From: Formicarius rufipectus
Lineage: Eukaryota > Chordata > Aves > Passeriformes > Formicariidae
Assembly: GCA_013399695.1 (NCBI GenBank)
Contig: VXAU01004952.1
Span: 290,740-354,739 of the forward strand
Direction of reading: 5' to 3'
Length of the DNA: 64,000 nucleotides
Shown here: positions 51,001 to 60,203 of the stretch, in pieces
Layout: each line of letters opens with the position of its first letter
Position numbering within the stretch: position 1 is the stretch's first letter
Notes under the pieces: model-generated
Database searches by the model: none
Told to the model about the DNA's origin: nothing
What the model saw: only the letters and a program-made list of their open reading frames with translations
Position numbers and translations under genes: made by a program

Positions 51001-52630
51001 ACAAGATAACCAGAACAAGATATCAGCACTAAATCAAAGACATCTGCCTTGGCTAGACTGTTGACTAGGAGCCAACTACTTCACCCTTTCAATAACAAAA
51101 TCAGAAGGGGCCCAATTTGAGCTCTCCTTGAATGTCAGCTGTACAACACCTGGCCTGCATGGCAGGTGACTCTACCCTTGAGCGGAGATCCCTTTCAAGG
51201 TTAGAGATTACATACCTGAAACTGAGAGATCCTTCCTTAACCAAGGCCAGGAGATCTCTTATCTGTGATCTGTAATAAGTGACTGATCACATGCTGAATT
51301 AATACCACGAAGCATTACTAATCCATGCAGTTACTCAGATACTATAAACATTGTATGGTTAATTCCATTGAGCAGATGATCTGAGACTAAGATTGGATCC
51401 AACCTAGGCTCCAAAAAGGAATTCAGAAAGCAAGGGGGTTCACTCTGAACCTATGACTCAAGAGAATGACTCATTACTCCTCGCACCTCTAGTCTCTCTC
51501 TGAGTAATTCTAACTCAGTTTTCCTTTTTATACTTCTTCCACATAGCAATTATTAAGGCAAATCTTGCCATCAAACTTACTGAACCTTGTCCAACCACTG
51601 TTAAAACTTTGCTAAATTCCATCAAAATCATCTAACCCTGTGAAATTATTCTTGTACCTCAATAAAACAGACTGTTGCTTCTCTCTTTTGAGTGAGGTGC
51701 ATTCTGCACATCTGTAGCAGCATGTAACTACAGGCACTTATTTATACAATGATACTGACCGCCATTACAACTGAAATTTGATTCAGTGTTCCAATAATAG
51801 GTGCAGAAAGTATCTCTTCATACAGGAATAATAACTGTCTATAAAAACAAAAAAAAGTGAGAAAAAATTAAAAACAAGTTCTACTCATTTGATTTTTTCA
51901 CCTTAAATTTACTTTCCTCACCTTCTGCAAACAAAATGCTTTCCACTTCTAATCAGCTTCCAGTGGTTCAGTATAATAAATTGGATTAGTCCAAGTTACT
52001 TGCTCTAGAAGATGCACAGTGATCCAAGACAAAGACTACAGGCCTTTGGCACAGGAACAGAACTCTCCAATAGCATTACTTCTGGCAGGATTTCTCATTT
52101 CTACCCTTTTCTACTAAAGGGAATTACCTAATGCTCGGTGAATGCTACGGAGCATACATCTGCTTTCCAAATATTCTTTTCACTTAGTCTCGACCCACAT
52201 AAAACATTCTAGCTTTGCAGATGAGCACAGATTAATTTCAACCATTTATTAGTCTGAAGTATGTGGCCTTGTTACTTTGAGCTGTTGAAATTTAAAACAT
52301 AATAGAAATTTGTTTTTTCTCCCCAACAGCCAGCAAGTCCCCTGCCCAAGAAAAAAAAAATATTTTAAATAATTTTGTACAGTTTACCACTGCTAAGAAT
52401 TTTGCTGATTTTATTATAGTCAATTCTAGTACTGCTAATAAATATTTAAATAACCACCAATAGCTTCTGAAAACAATCACCCACAAAATTCTTTACCTGC
52501 ACATCTTTATCTGTGTACTCCTTATCTCAGCTTCTGGTATTCGGGAATTCAGTGTTACTGTAGCAGCACACAGTTTTTGCAGCTCTGGCAGACCGACAAA
52601 GAACAGAGACTGGTACTTGTTCTTATCCAT
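40975..52630 (-). CDS. C18orf63: C18orf63 orthologue, uncharacterised DUF4708 protein, complete 11-exon CDS
   Basis: Eleven exons on the minus strand join with matching phases from ATG (52630-52628) to a stop ending at 40975: 2052 nt, 683 residues. Human C18orf63 is about 685. Exons, in transcription order: 52630-52497, 51838-51760, 50365-50309, 48945-48834, 47610-47569, 46623-46547, 45160-45051, 44421-44325, 44230-44145, 43619-43442, 42054-40975. Residues 1 to about 320 form the conserved part, aligning exon by exon with the human DUF4708 region: QSLFFVGLPEL, SILSNWCYVLPS, SMKMGQIISISH, YPVNCIRSQPVQ. Residues 325-683, one exon, are Ser/Thr/Lys-rich, low complexity and poorly conserved, probably disordered. 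No signal peptide, membrane segment or catalytic motif is visible. Molecular function is unknown; human expression is, as I recall, testis-biased. Introns hold a CR1 (42806-43085), a possible LTR (about 51050-51710) and a sequence gap (47668-47699). Family confidence is high; function is unassigned. Confidence 0.95.
42788..42808. repeat. (AAT)n microsatellite next to CR1
   Basis: Five or so AAT units directly before the CR1 3' end. More TAA/ATT-rich sequence follows the element at 43098-43135. Confidence 0.8.
42806..43085 (-). mobile_element. CR1 LINE 3' fragment in C18orf63 intron 10
   Basis: It starts with tagaatcatgaatggtttgg, the CR1 3' end in reverse, and runs through the usual 'ccatgggcagggac' and 'cactagaccaggttgctc' blocks. 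About 280 bp, 5' truncated, in the same orientation as the host gene. It is flanked on both sides by (AAT)n-like sequence. Confidence 0.93.
43442..43619 (-). CDS. C18orf63: C18orf63 coding exon 10
   Basis: 178 nt, residues 265-324. YPVNCIRSQPVQYFPRMDAE, then a segment with LPQLCGFPVKMTSKALY and TQELSRAP. The end of the conserved domain. Acceptor ttattcag, donor gtgcgt. Confidence 0.94.
44145..44230 (-). CDS. C18orf63: C18orf63 coding exon 9
   Basis: 86 nt, residues 237-264 plus AC of a split Thr. YGYILPEDLEETKIYLSVYF, then RPIGGRFF. The donor gtatcc is weak but is fixed by the phase of the next exon. Confidence 0.93.
44325..44421 (-). CDS. C18orf63: C18orf63 coding exon 8
   Basis: 97 nt, residues 204-236. 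MKMGQIISISHIIPPESPF, then RSYKDFQMHWKSL, one of the most conserved blocks against human. Acceptor gtgcacag, donor gtagga. Confidence 0.94.
45051..45160 (-). CDS. C18orf63: C18orf63 coding exon 7
   Basis: 110 nt, residues 168-203 plus AG of a split Ser. LRDFDISANTLKLFDSNENA, then VIHQHSILSNWCYVLP. Acceptor tttttaag, donor gtagga. Confidence 0.94.
46547..46623 (-). CDS. C18orf63: C18orf63 coding exon 6
   Basis: 77 nt, residues 143-167: VDFNVSERQLCISVEACSIR then LPPPE. It starts with the last two bases of a split Val. Acceptor taatttag, donor gtataa. Confidence 0.93.
47569..47610 (-). CDS. C18orf63: C18orf63 coding exon 5 (42-nt microexon)
   Basis: Only 42 nt: EDFLSHSGKQNAV flanked by split Gly and Val codons. 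Acceptor ctttgttaag, donor gtaagt. Too short for open-frame finders, and supported by exact phase fit on both sides. A 32-base gap lies 58 bp upstream in the intron. Confidence 0.91.
47668..47699. other. Assembly gap of 32 n in C18orf63 intron
   Basis: n at 47668-47699, followed by six A. Intronic, between exons 4 and 5; no coding sequence is affected. Confidence 0.98.
48834..48945 (-). CDS. C18orf63: C18orf63 coding exon 4
   Basis: 112 nt, residues 91-127 plus the first base of a split Gly. LEAPQTVTPAILQTCLSYTL, then TARLAPKWNKAGHLLVQ, closely matching the human exon. Donor gtattt. Confidence 0.93.
50309..50365 (-). CDS. C18orf63: C18orf63 coding exon 3
   Basis: 57 nt, 19 codons, phase 0 at both ends: IPFYKSGICQAYVERQGAT. 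Acceptor aattttag, donor gtaagc. Confidence 0.93.
51050..51710 (+). mobile_element. Possible solo ERV LTR in C18orf63 intron 2, antisense
   Basis: LTR-like layout on the + strand: a TATA-like ttttatactt near 51527, AATAAA at 51661-51666, then a T-rich U5-like tail ending ...ctgcaca at about 51710. The left edge is not defined (tgttgactagg near 51059 is one candidate) and I could not find a clean target duplication. It ends only 50 bp from exon 2. Confidence 0.42.
51760..51838 (-). CDS. C18orf63: C18orf63 coding exon 2
   Basis: 79 nt, residues 45 (split Arg) to 71. QLLFLYEEILSAP then IIGTLNQISVVMA. The acceptor is tttttatag; the donor is gtcagt, slightly off consensus but GT. Confidence 0.93.
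52497..52630 (-). CDS. C18orf63: C18orf63 coding exon 1
   Basis: ATG with A at -3 and G at +4. It reads MDKNKYQSLFFVGLPELQKL and continues to IKMC plus AG of a split Arg codon, then donor gtaaag. It aligns with the human N terminus, so this ATG is the natural start. Confidence 0.94.
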
Positions 52631-52692
52631 GGTATATTGGTGATTGCCACAAGGTAGCACCTGGGTCTTAAAATAAAATTTTTAAAAATTCT

Positions 52693-52700
52693 ATTTTATA
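52693..52700 (-). promoter_or_regulatory. C18orf63: Candidate TATA box of C18orf63
   Basis: TATAAAAT on the minus strand, about 63 nt upstream of the ATG. It would place a start site roughly 35 nt before the ATG. The local sequence is AT-rich, so chance occurrence is possible, and a splice acceptor-like attttaag nearby could instead mean an upstream noncoding exon. Confidence 0.35.
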
Positions 52701-54724
52701 AGGCAGACACCTGTCTACAGAACTTTATAGGTATATCATATTAGATAAAGGAATAATTTATTATTTTCTGATTAAGAATAAGTAGGACATATAGCAATTT
52801 AGTCAACTAAAACAGCTCAGTATCTTTTTGTTACACTCAATGCATTATACATGAAAAAAACAATCATTTACAAAAGCCAAAATATTCAAACTAAAGACAA
52901 GGATAAAAGAATACTGAGTACGTGTATGTGCATGTACGTACCTCTGTCATTTTTGGAACTTTAGAACAGACTTTCACACTGAAAATGTGATCCTTTGATG
53001 CAGTACTAACAAATTTCACGTCAGTGGGAATAATATGAAGTTATGGCTATTACCTGTCTTATTGGACACCTGTTGTGTGCTTCTATGTACTGCGGCACAG
53101 GTCAGGCTTAGCGTAACACAATATTTATGACAAAAAATGATCTAATAATTTGTTATTTGAATAAAAAGACATTTCTCAATCAAAGTGTTTCAAAGAAAGA
53201 CAGACAGATAGAAAGTCTGCTTGTTATGAAAAGCCAGGAAGAAACACTGCACACCAGAAAAAGCTGTTTTAATAGTTCTTCCCCCCTCTAAAACATTAAA
53301 CACTTTTGGAAAATGGTCTCACTGGCACAGTGAAGACAACAATAAATATTTTGATTCCAAATCTTATGAAGTCACCAGGTATTCATCTGAAAAGCAATTT
53401 TGTAAAGGATGATACAAAAAAAAAAAAAAAGAACTGGAATTACATTTTGAGTAACAGTGTCAGGAATAACTGCTGTTCCGATTTTGCTTTGCTTTGCTTA
53501 CAGTGTAACACACTAAACAGATTAGCCTCAGCCACATCTTAGAAAAATCACAAGGTCAGTATTTTATAACTGCAATTTAAAAGAAAATAACATGTTTTCT
53601 TGTTTCTTACCCTTAAAGAAAAACACGTTTCAAGTTTTTTTCAGTAAGCATGAAAAGTAGATTTTTTTAAGATGCCATCCAAGACTATCACTTCATCAGA
53701 AAATCCTAAAAGCTACAGCTCAAGGGAAAGGACCGTTTTAAACTAATGAAGAAAAACCAAATCTTTTCCTTTTGCAAAGCCAGAAAAGAAAGTCTGAATC
53801 TTCTGTTTTCGTAATGTTTATAGGGGATTCTTTTGTGGCAGAGATGCTGTAAAACACATGCTGCAACACTCCAGTGACCCGCTTGCTGTTCGAGGTCAAC
53901 TCCCCAGTGGGAACCACTCGCTGTATTACAGACAAATTGAATCTTCTCAGACATCTCAAAAGCTAATGGGACAGAGTGCTTGCAAAAGGCTTCTTCCTTC
54001 AGGGGAGAGGATAAATAGAGAACTACCAGTTAACACAGAACTATCTGTTAAGAAAGAACTACCAGTTTCAAATCATAGGAAATAAACTCAACTGTGCAAG
54101 TAAGGGAACCTTATGTATATGGGAGAAATTACACCTTCAGATGTCAATAATTGCAACACATGAACTAATCACTGAATTCCTGCTAAGCTGAAAAGAACAT
54201 CAGTCAGGAAACGGCTATTGCTGTTTTTCAGTCAGAACAGCCAGGTAAATTGCAGAGCTTGGCAATGATATTTGCAATATGATATAAGCTGGAATGAAGA
54301 GCCTCCTTATTAAAGCTGAGAACACCATCAATCTGAGGGACACAGACACTCTTAGTGTCAGGCTGAGGGTAAAGAAGTAGAGGCAGGATCTGGCTGTGGT
54401 GGTGGCACACCCAGTGAAGAAGCATGAAGCTGTCCTCTTACACACGCACAGGATGCGGAACATCTACCTAAGCGCCAGCTTCGAGGACAGAGATAGGTCA
54501 CGATGCGTAAATTCTATGCCACAAAAAAACCCCCAAAGCAAATCCGACCCAGCCTGTAATCAATGCCGGAGTGTGATTATGGGGCTCTTGAGGCACCCAA
54601 GGCGTGTATGGACATGACATGGGGATGGAGAGATCCAATACACAAATCCGCCAAACACATCTGAGACTGGAGCTAAGGAAAACATGTTTTACCTCTAGGA
54701 AAACTGAGGGGCAATAGCGTGCTG
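52701..54724. other. Intergenic between C18orf63 and CYB5A, unidentified
   Basis: No recognised gene. It contains a poly(A) of about 15 at 53416 and, at 54020-54067, three 12-bp near-copies of gaactaccagtt spaced exactly 18 bp apart. Part of 53800-54480 is moderately GC-rich and may be a decayed retroelement, but I cannot name it. Confidence 0.6.
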
Positions 54725-55139
54725 GGCTGGTGACAGAACCTTGCCGAGAGGAGAGGAAGGCGCTGCCCCCTGTGCCCCGCGGGCAGCAAGGCAGGGTGGT
54801 GCCACAGGGAGGCCGCCCCCGGAGGCCCGCGGGCGAGCTGTGGGAGGCCGGGCGAGCCGGTCCTGCCAGAGCCGGGGGGTTTCCAGGAGCTGCGAGGACA
54901 GGGACGCTGCCGGGGCCGCCTCCGCCGGGACGCCCTCACGGCGCCGCGCGGGAAAAGCGGCGGGCGCTCCGGCCGGGGCACCGGGGGCGGCGGGGGGTAC
55001 ACGGCGCCGGAGCCGGCCCGCAGCCGGCTTTGCTGCAGCGGCAGGAGAGGAGCGGAGATCGGGTGTTAGGGGAAAAGGCTTTGCCGCGAGGGTGGTGAGG
55101 CGCGGCTGGAAGAGGCTGCCCGGGGAAGCTGTGGGTGCG
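54725..55139. promoter_or_regulatory. GC-rich CpG-dense block upstream of CYB5A
   Basis: About 400 bp very rich in G+C and CpG, in sharp contrast to AT-rich DNA on its left. Long open frames on both strands here are a by-product of GC content. It may be a detached part of the CYB5A CpG island or a promoter for an upstream exon of C18orf63. It is separated from the CYB5A promoter by CR1 sequence. Confidence 0.6.
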
Positions 55140-55345
55140 CCAGCATCCCAGAACTGCTAGGGTTGTGAGGGGTCTCAGCAGATCATCCGGTCCGACCCCG
55201 CTGCTCAGGCAGGGTCGCCTGGAGCGCAGGAGCGCGGCCAGGTGGGGTGGGAACGTCTCCGGAGAGGGAGACTCCATGACTTCCCTGGGCAGCCTCTTCC
55301 AGTGCTCTGCCACCCTCAGCGTAAAGATCACTTCCTCACGTTGAG
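55140..55345 (-). mobile_element. CR1 LINE 3' fragment, - orientation
   Basis: Reverse-strand CR1 tail: minus translation contains FTLRVAEHWKRLPREVMESP, the ORF2 C terminus. The + text gggcagcctcttccagtgct is the usual reverse CR1 phrase. About 205 bp. Its truncated 5' end abuts the next element. Confidence 0.88.
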
Positions 55346-55955
55346 GTGAAACACTGAGCAGTGTGCCCAGGTGGCCAGGAAGATCAATGGCATCCTGGCC
55401 TGTATCAGGAACAGTGTGGCCAGCAGGACGAGGGAGGTGGTCCTTCCTCTGTATTCAGGGCTGGTGAGGCCACACTTTGAGTACTGTGGTCGGTTCAGTA
55501 CTGGGCCCCTCAGTTCAGGAAAGATATTGAGGTGCTGGAGCAGGTCCAGAGAAGAGCAACGAGGCTGGTGAAGGGACTGGAGCACAAGTGCTATGAGGAG
55601 AGGCTGAGGGAGATGGGGATGTTTAAACTGGAGAAGGCTCAGGGGAGACCTCATCACTCTGTACAGCTCCCTGAAAGGGGTCTGTGGCCAGGTGGGGGTC
55701 GGTCTCTTTTCCCAGGAAACCACCGATAGGACAAGAGGGCACAGGGCTTAAGTTCTGCCAAGGGAGGTTTAGGCTGGATATTAGAAAGAAATTGTTTATG
55801 GAGAGACTAATCAGGCATTGGGATGGCCTGCCCAGAGGGGTGGTGGATTCACCGTCCTTCGAGCTTTTAAGATGAGACTGGATGTGGGCACTTAGTGCCA
55901 TGATCTAGCACACAGCGGTGCTGGATCAAGAGTTAGACTTGTTCACATCTCGGAG
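55346..55955 (+). mobile_element. CR1 LINE 3' fragment, + orientation
   Basis: Translation keeps part of the reverse transcriptase C-terminal region (INGILACIRNSVASRTREVV, LPLYSGLVRPHFEYC) and the terminal tail (FRLDIRKKLFMERLIRHWDG), with frameshifts. Its 3' end decays just before the CYB5A promoter. It lies head to head with the CR1 at 55140-55345. Confidence 0.92.
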
Positions 55956-55959
55956 ATAT

Positions 55960-56243
55960 CTTCCGACGCAGCTGACCCCACGCCTCCATGAACCCCGGCC
56001 GTGTGTGGGCTCCGCCCCGGGGCTCCCGCCCTGCGCCGGTCATGTGGCACCGCCCCCTTCCTTGAGCGGCGTCCTGCTCCGCCAATGAGAGGGCGTCACG
56101 CGGGGAGGGGCGGGGCGGCGGCGGGCCCTGATAGGCCCGCGGAGCGGGGCTCGCGCTGCGTGCGGGGGCAGAGCGGCGGGCACGGGGCCGCGGGACGGCA
56201 GCGCCGAGTGCAGCGCAGAGTGCAGCGCAGCGCCGGGCAGGAC
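55960..56243 (+). promoter_or_regulatory. CYB5A: CYB5A promoter and 5' UTR in a CpG island
   Basis: GC-rich, CpG-dense and TATA-less. A CCAAT box lies at 56082-56086, Sp1-type GC boxes at about 56107-56118 (ggggcggggcgg) and 56049-56057 (reverse), and a cgtcacg half-CRE-like site near 56094. These match a housekeeping-type promoter. The transcription start is not determined. The island continues through exon 1 to about 56620. Confidence 0.75.
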
Positions 56244-56387
56244 ATGGTGGGCTCCAGCGAGGCCGGGGGCGAGGCGTGGCGGGGCCGCTACTACCGCCTG
56301 GAGGAAGTGCAGAAGCACAACAACAGCCAGAGCACCTGGATCATCGTGCACCACCGCATCTATGATGTCACCAAGTTCCTGGATGAG
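56244..56387 (+). CDS. CYB5A: CYB5A (cytochrome b5) coding exon 1
   Basis: The ATG has G at -3 and G at +4. 48 codons read MVGSSEAGGEAWRGRYYRLE, then EVQKHNNSQSTWIIVHHRIY and DVTKFLDE, ending at GAG before the donor gtgggt, where the human gene also breaks (before HPGG). Cytochrome b5 is a tail-anchored ER haem protein that passes electrons to desaturases, P450s and, in red cells, methaemoglobin. The haem-ligating histidines (the first in HPGG) and the C-terminal membrane anchor lie in later exons, not in this window. The N-terminal extension rich in Gly/Ser/Glu before RYYRLEEV is longer than in mammals. Divergent from C18orf63, as in human. Confidence 0.95.
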
Positions 56388-56970
56388 GTGGGTGCCCCCG
56401 CTGTGCACCCGGGGTGCGTGGGGTGCTGCCCCTGGCCCACGTCCCGGGGTGCGGCTCGGCGGGAGCCGCCCTTGGTGCGCAGCCCCGAGGCGGCCCGGGC
56501 TCGGCGGCCCGGCGGGTCCGCGCTGCGGGCGCCCCTCGGGCGGCACAAACCCGCCCGTGCCGAGCGCCGGCTCTGCGCCCGCGTCCGTCCCCTCTCCGCC
56601 GTAAAACTTTCGGCCTTCGAATTTCAAAGTGAATTTGCAAGAAATGAGGACAAGGAGGGGGGAAAAAAAAAAAATCTAGAGTCGTTGTTAAGGGCTGAGA
56701 CAGGCTAGCTGTGTGTGTCTGGGGTAACTATAGTGGGACAGTATCCGTGTGGTTCTTGCTCTGGTGTGCCAGCTGAGAGCAGAATTTAAAGTGAAGACTC
56801 AGCTGGGACCCTAAGCCATATTATCTTGTGAGCTAAAAGGTCAGTAACTCCTTTCTTCATGCAGTTACAGTGTGTATTGTACTATGAAACTGGAAGGGAA
56901 CTTCACAAAGTGGAAGGGAAAGTATCGCAACATCCAGAATATGGCAGGTTTTTGAATTACTGTAGTAGTC

Positions 56971-57085
56971 ACAGAATTACAAAGTGCTTTGGATTGAAAG
57001 AGACCTTAAAGCTCATCTTATTCCTACCCACCTACCATGGGTAGGTTGTTTCCAGCCCCATCAAACCTGGCCTTCATCATGGGTG
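56971..57085 (-). mobile_element. Short CR1 3' fragment, - orientation
   Basis: About 115 bp resembling the reverse CR1 end: cacagaattacaaagtgctt, then ggattgaaagagaccttaaa, ending after 'catcaaacctggcctt'. Degraded. Confidence 0.7.
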
Positions 57086-57514
57086 ACCTTAGTCCTGTCT
57101 CTTTGGCAGGACACGGCAGACCTGGCATTACATCCAGGCTGCCAGGTTCAGAAAATTAACTCGTGCATTGCTCTCACTGCCGCCCTAATCCACTCACAGA
57201 GGGGCGCTGTGAAGCTGCACAAGTTCAAACTCTAGTGTAAAGTACTGGAGTCAGCTTGAATTCCTTTGACTGTGTTTTGTTGCTTTTTTCTCTTCCCCAG
57301 TTAAGTGGTTGATGTTTTCAATCTCTTACAGACAGTGAGCAGTTGGTGTAGTCATGGTTAATAAGGAAGTATTTCAGTTATTGGATTAAAACATTCTTCT
57401 GTGGAGATGCAGAAATACATCATAGAGAGAATTTTTTTCAATATTAAATAAAGCTGGGATTTAAATATTTAGAATTCTCTCCATTGTTCCATTTACTCCC
57501 AGTCTGCAAAGAGA

Positions 57515-57845
57515 GAATCATGGAATCAGTCAGGTTAGACCTCTGAGCTTGAGTCCAGCCTATGACTGTACACCACCATGGCATTAACTGCCACATCCAG
57601 TCTTACCTTAAACACCTCTAGGAATGGTGACTCCATCACCTCTCTGGGCAATCCATTCCAATGTATAATGACCCTTTCTGTGAGGAAATTCTTCCTAAAG
57701 TCCTTGCATCCAATTGAAAAGTGTATGGTAGACTTACATTAACTTCTTTGAAAATACAGTTCAAATGGGTAGAGACATGGCAGATTTCAAGCCTCGGTAG
57801 TTCTGGAGCCCTGTCTTTATTATTGTACTTGTAAACACTTCCCAT
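57515..57845 (-). mobile_element. CR1 LINE 3' fragment, - orientation
   Basis: Opens with agagaatcatggaatcagtc. The phrases ggtgactccatcacctctct and gggcaatccattccaatg are the reverse CR1 ORF2 tail. Decays after about 57720. Confidence 0.8.
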
Positions 57846-59799
57846 TCAAAGTAGAAATAGAGCATTTTGCAAAGAAAGAGTTGACAAGCAATTTTTCAAA
57901 GGCAGTGTTGACACAGGTAGTATTTAATTTTTAAGCTGTATGTCAGTGCAAATTGTTTGGCTTTTCGGTGGATTGTGAAACTGATCTGTTGACTCTTCCT
58001 TGGTTATTTTTCATCTAGCTCTGCTCTGGTCTTCATACTTTAGTTGTGGAAATCTTTATAGTTATGCAGGCAGGGCCAATTTAGTTATAGAAGTCTGCAA
58101 AACTGAAGTAGCTGTTCTTGGAAACTTGATCAGTTTTGACTGATACCTTATTGTATATTTTCCATATTTGGCAGGAGGAAACCCAAAACCCCACATTTCA
58201 GAGTAAGTCCTAACACAAGAAAAAAACACTCAACAAAAAAAAATCCAGGATCTAATGAGCTTTTTAGTTATACAACCTCTTCTTTCAGTACATGTGATGA
58301 AATTGGTAAATACTAAGAGGCACTACCTCATGTAAGTTTTTTCAAGAAAATCTTAGTTTCAGCCTTCAGGATAACATTGATAATTCAGCAGTGTATCAAA
58401 ATAATTTGTTTGTAAGAGTTGGGTTTTTTGGACAACTGGGTAATGTCTTAAAGCACTCTGGTACACAAGGGGCAAACTTTAACCTCACACTGAACAGCTT
58501 GCAATAGAGCATGTCTGGTTTTGGAGCCAAAATTTTGGAGTCCTTCTGAGATAATAAATTAATGAGGTGTTGAAGATACTTACCTGAAGTATCTAAGTGA
58601 AGCTGCACTCCTAGGGAAAGCTCTTGTATATTTTAATGTTCATTATGATGGTGATTTTTGTAATATGGAACCCTTGAATTAAGATATTTTGTAGGGCCAC
58701 GTATTTTTAACCTCTTTGTTTAATACTTTTGATAATGGGTAAACTTATTAAGTGTTATGCTAATTCTTTTGACACTGTCAGGCACCCTGAGGCATTTACA
58801 TGTGACAGCTGAGAAGAAATTTGAGCTAGCCTCTTGTGGTTCATTCCAGAGTACAGTAAACCCTTCTCCAGGCAGGGATTATGTTAGCTGTTTCAATAAC
58901 ATTATTGGTTAAACTCACATTTGTTTGTTTATTTCTTGCAGCTCCTTGCAGGAGTACAGAAGCTTAACATAGTTAAGAATTAAATGTAGACCAATAAAAT
59001 TTAAGTCCAGTACTACTAAAAAGAATGCACTGCTAAACCATCACCTCATTCATGCTCTTCCCAAGTAGTAAATAAATAAAAGTATCAATTTACTAGAGAG
59101 TAAAGAAATGGGAACAGAAGCTGACCTAAGCAGTCCCATTTAAATCAATAATCAATCTTTTCAGCTACTGCATTAACCTATGGAAATATTTTCTTACTAA
59201 TAATGAAGTTAAAAACTTTACTGTGCTTCGGTAAAGTTGTGCTTTACTGTGCTTCACTATTACGGTAATTAGAGAGTGTATGTCCTCTTCATAGAGGTTG
59301 TAGATATTTAGTGGAACTTGTTTAGTTTCTGGGAACCACGAGCCTCTGTGAACACGTGATTGAAGTTAGGTAGTAAATAGACTGGTAGTGGTGAGGCTGA
59401 GTGGGAGCAGAGGCATCACATGATGTGACCCATGTTAGCTTGGCAAGGCTTAAAAAAGGTGATTTGAAATATAGATAAAATGCTGAAGGACAAAATAGTT
59501 GTGTACTGATACTTTATCCTTGGGATTGCTGAAGATGAAGATTCCAGCAACTGCTTGTATCTTTATTTATTTATTTTTAAATGGCAGGTACTGGGGAAGC
59601 TTCATAACTTGAATACACATCTCTGAATTTACTTTGATAATCAAAGTGTAGGATATGTAATCAAGAGACCTCAGCTTATGGTGGGCAGTATTTAAAAGGT
59701 CTTGGCATGAAAAACTTTTCTTGAAACCAGAAACTTGAATGTTATCTCTGTCATTCAAAGATTGTTGGACCTGTATTACAGAAAATTTGGGAAACTCTG

Positions 59800-60203
59800 A
59801 TGATAAGGAGAGAGAGAGGAATAAAACCCAAGAGAAAAAAATGATGCACATACAGTTGTTTGCCACCCACTGACGAATTCCCAGCCTATTCCTGAGCACT
59901 GATTGGTGGCACACTGCCATCTCCGTCCAGTGTATGGATGGAGTGTGACGTTCTGTGGTGTGGCATCTCCCTTTGGCCAGTTTGGATCAGCTGTCCTGGC
60001 TTGTGCTCCCTCCCAGTTCCTTGTGCACCTGCTTGCTGGCAAAGCACAGGACACTGAACAAGTCATCGACATGGGTAAGCACTGCTTGGCCACAACCTAA
60101 ACATCACTGTGTTATTAACATTATTCTTGTGCTAAATCCAAAGCACTGCACCGCACCAGCTACTAAGAAGAAAATTAACTGTATCCCAGATGAAACCAGG
60201 ATA
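59800..60203 (+). mobile_element. Truncated avian ERVL-type LTR
   Basis: It matches the 3' two-thirds of the LTR at 61154-61670: blocks around ccctttggccagtttggatc, gttccttgtgcacctgc, gggtaagcactgct and tattaacattattct occur in the same order in both. The 5' third is missing. I recognise this as a common bird ERV LTR, probably ERVL, from memory only. Orientation is assumed from the TG...CA ends of the fuller copy. Confidence 0.78.

Noticed and set aside
53738..54085. Overlapping 73-82 aa frames on both strands as a possible small gene
   Set aside because: No family resemblance and no splice or promoter evidence. Kept only as an unexplained periodic sequence.
54730..55160. Overlapping open frames of 109-139 aa on both strands in the GC-rich block
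   Set aside because: Long frames on both strands are expected from stop-codon scarcity at this GC content. The Pro/Arg/Gly/Ala composition and lack of any family motif argue against coding.
56001..56708. 235-aa open frame spanning CYB5A exon 1 and its flanks
   Set aside because: Only the 48 codons from the ATG at 56244 to the donor at 56387 match cytochrome b5. The rest is promoter and intron read through.
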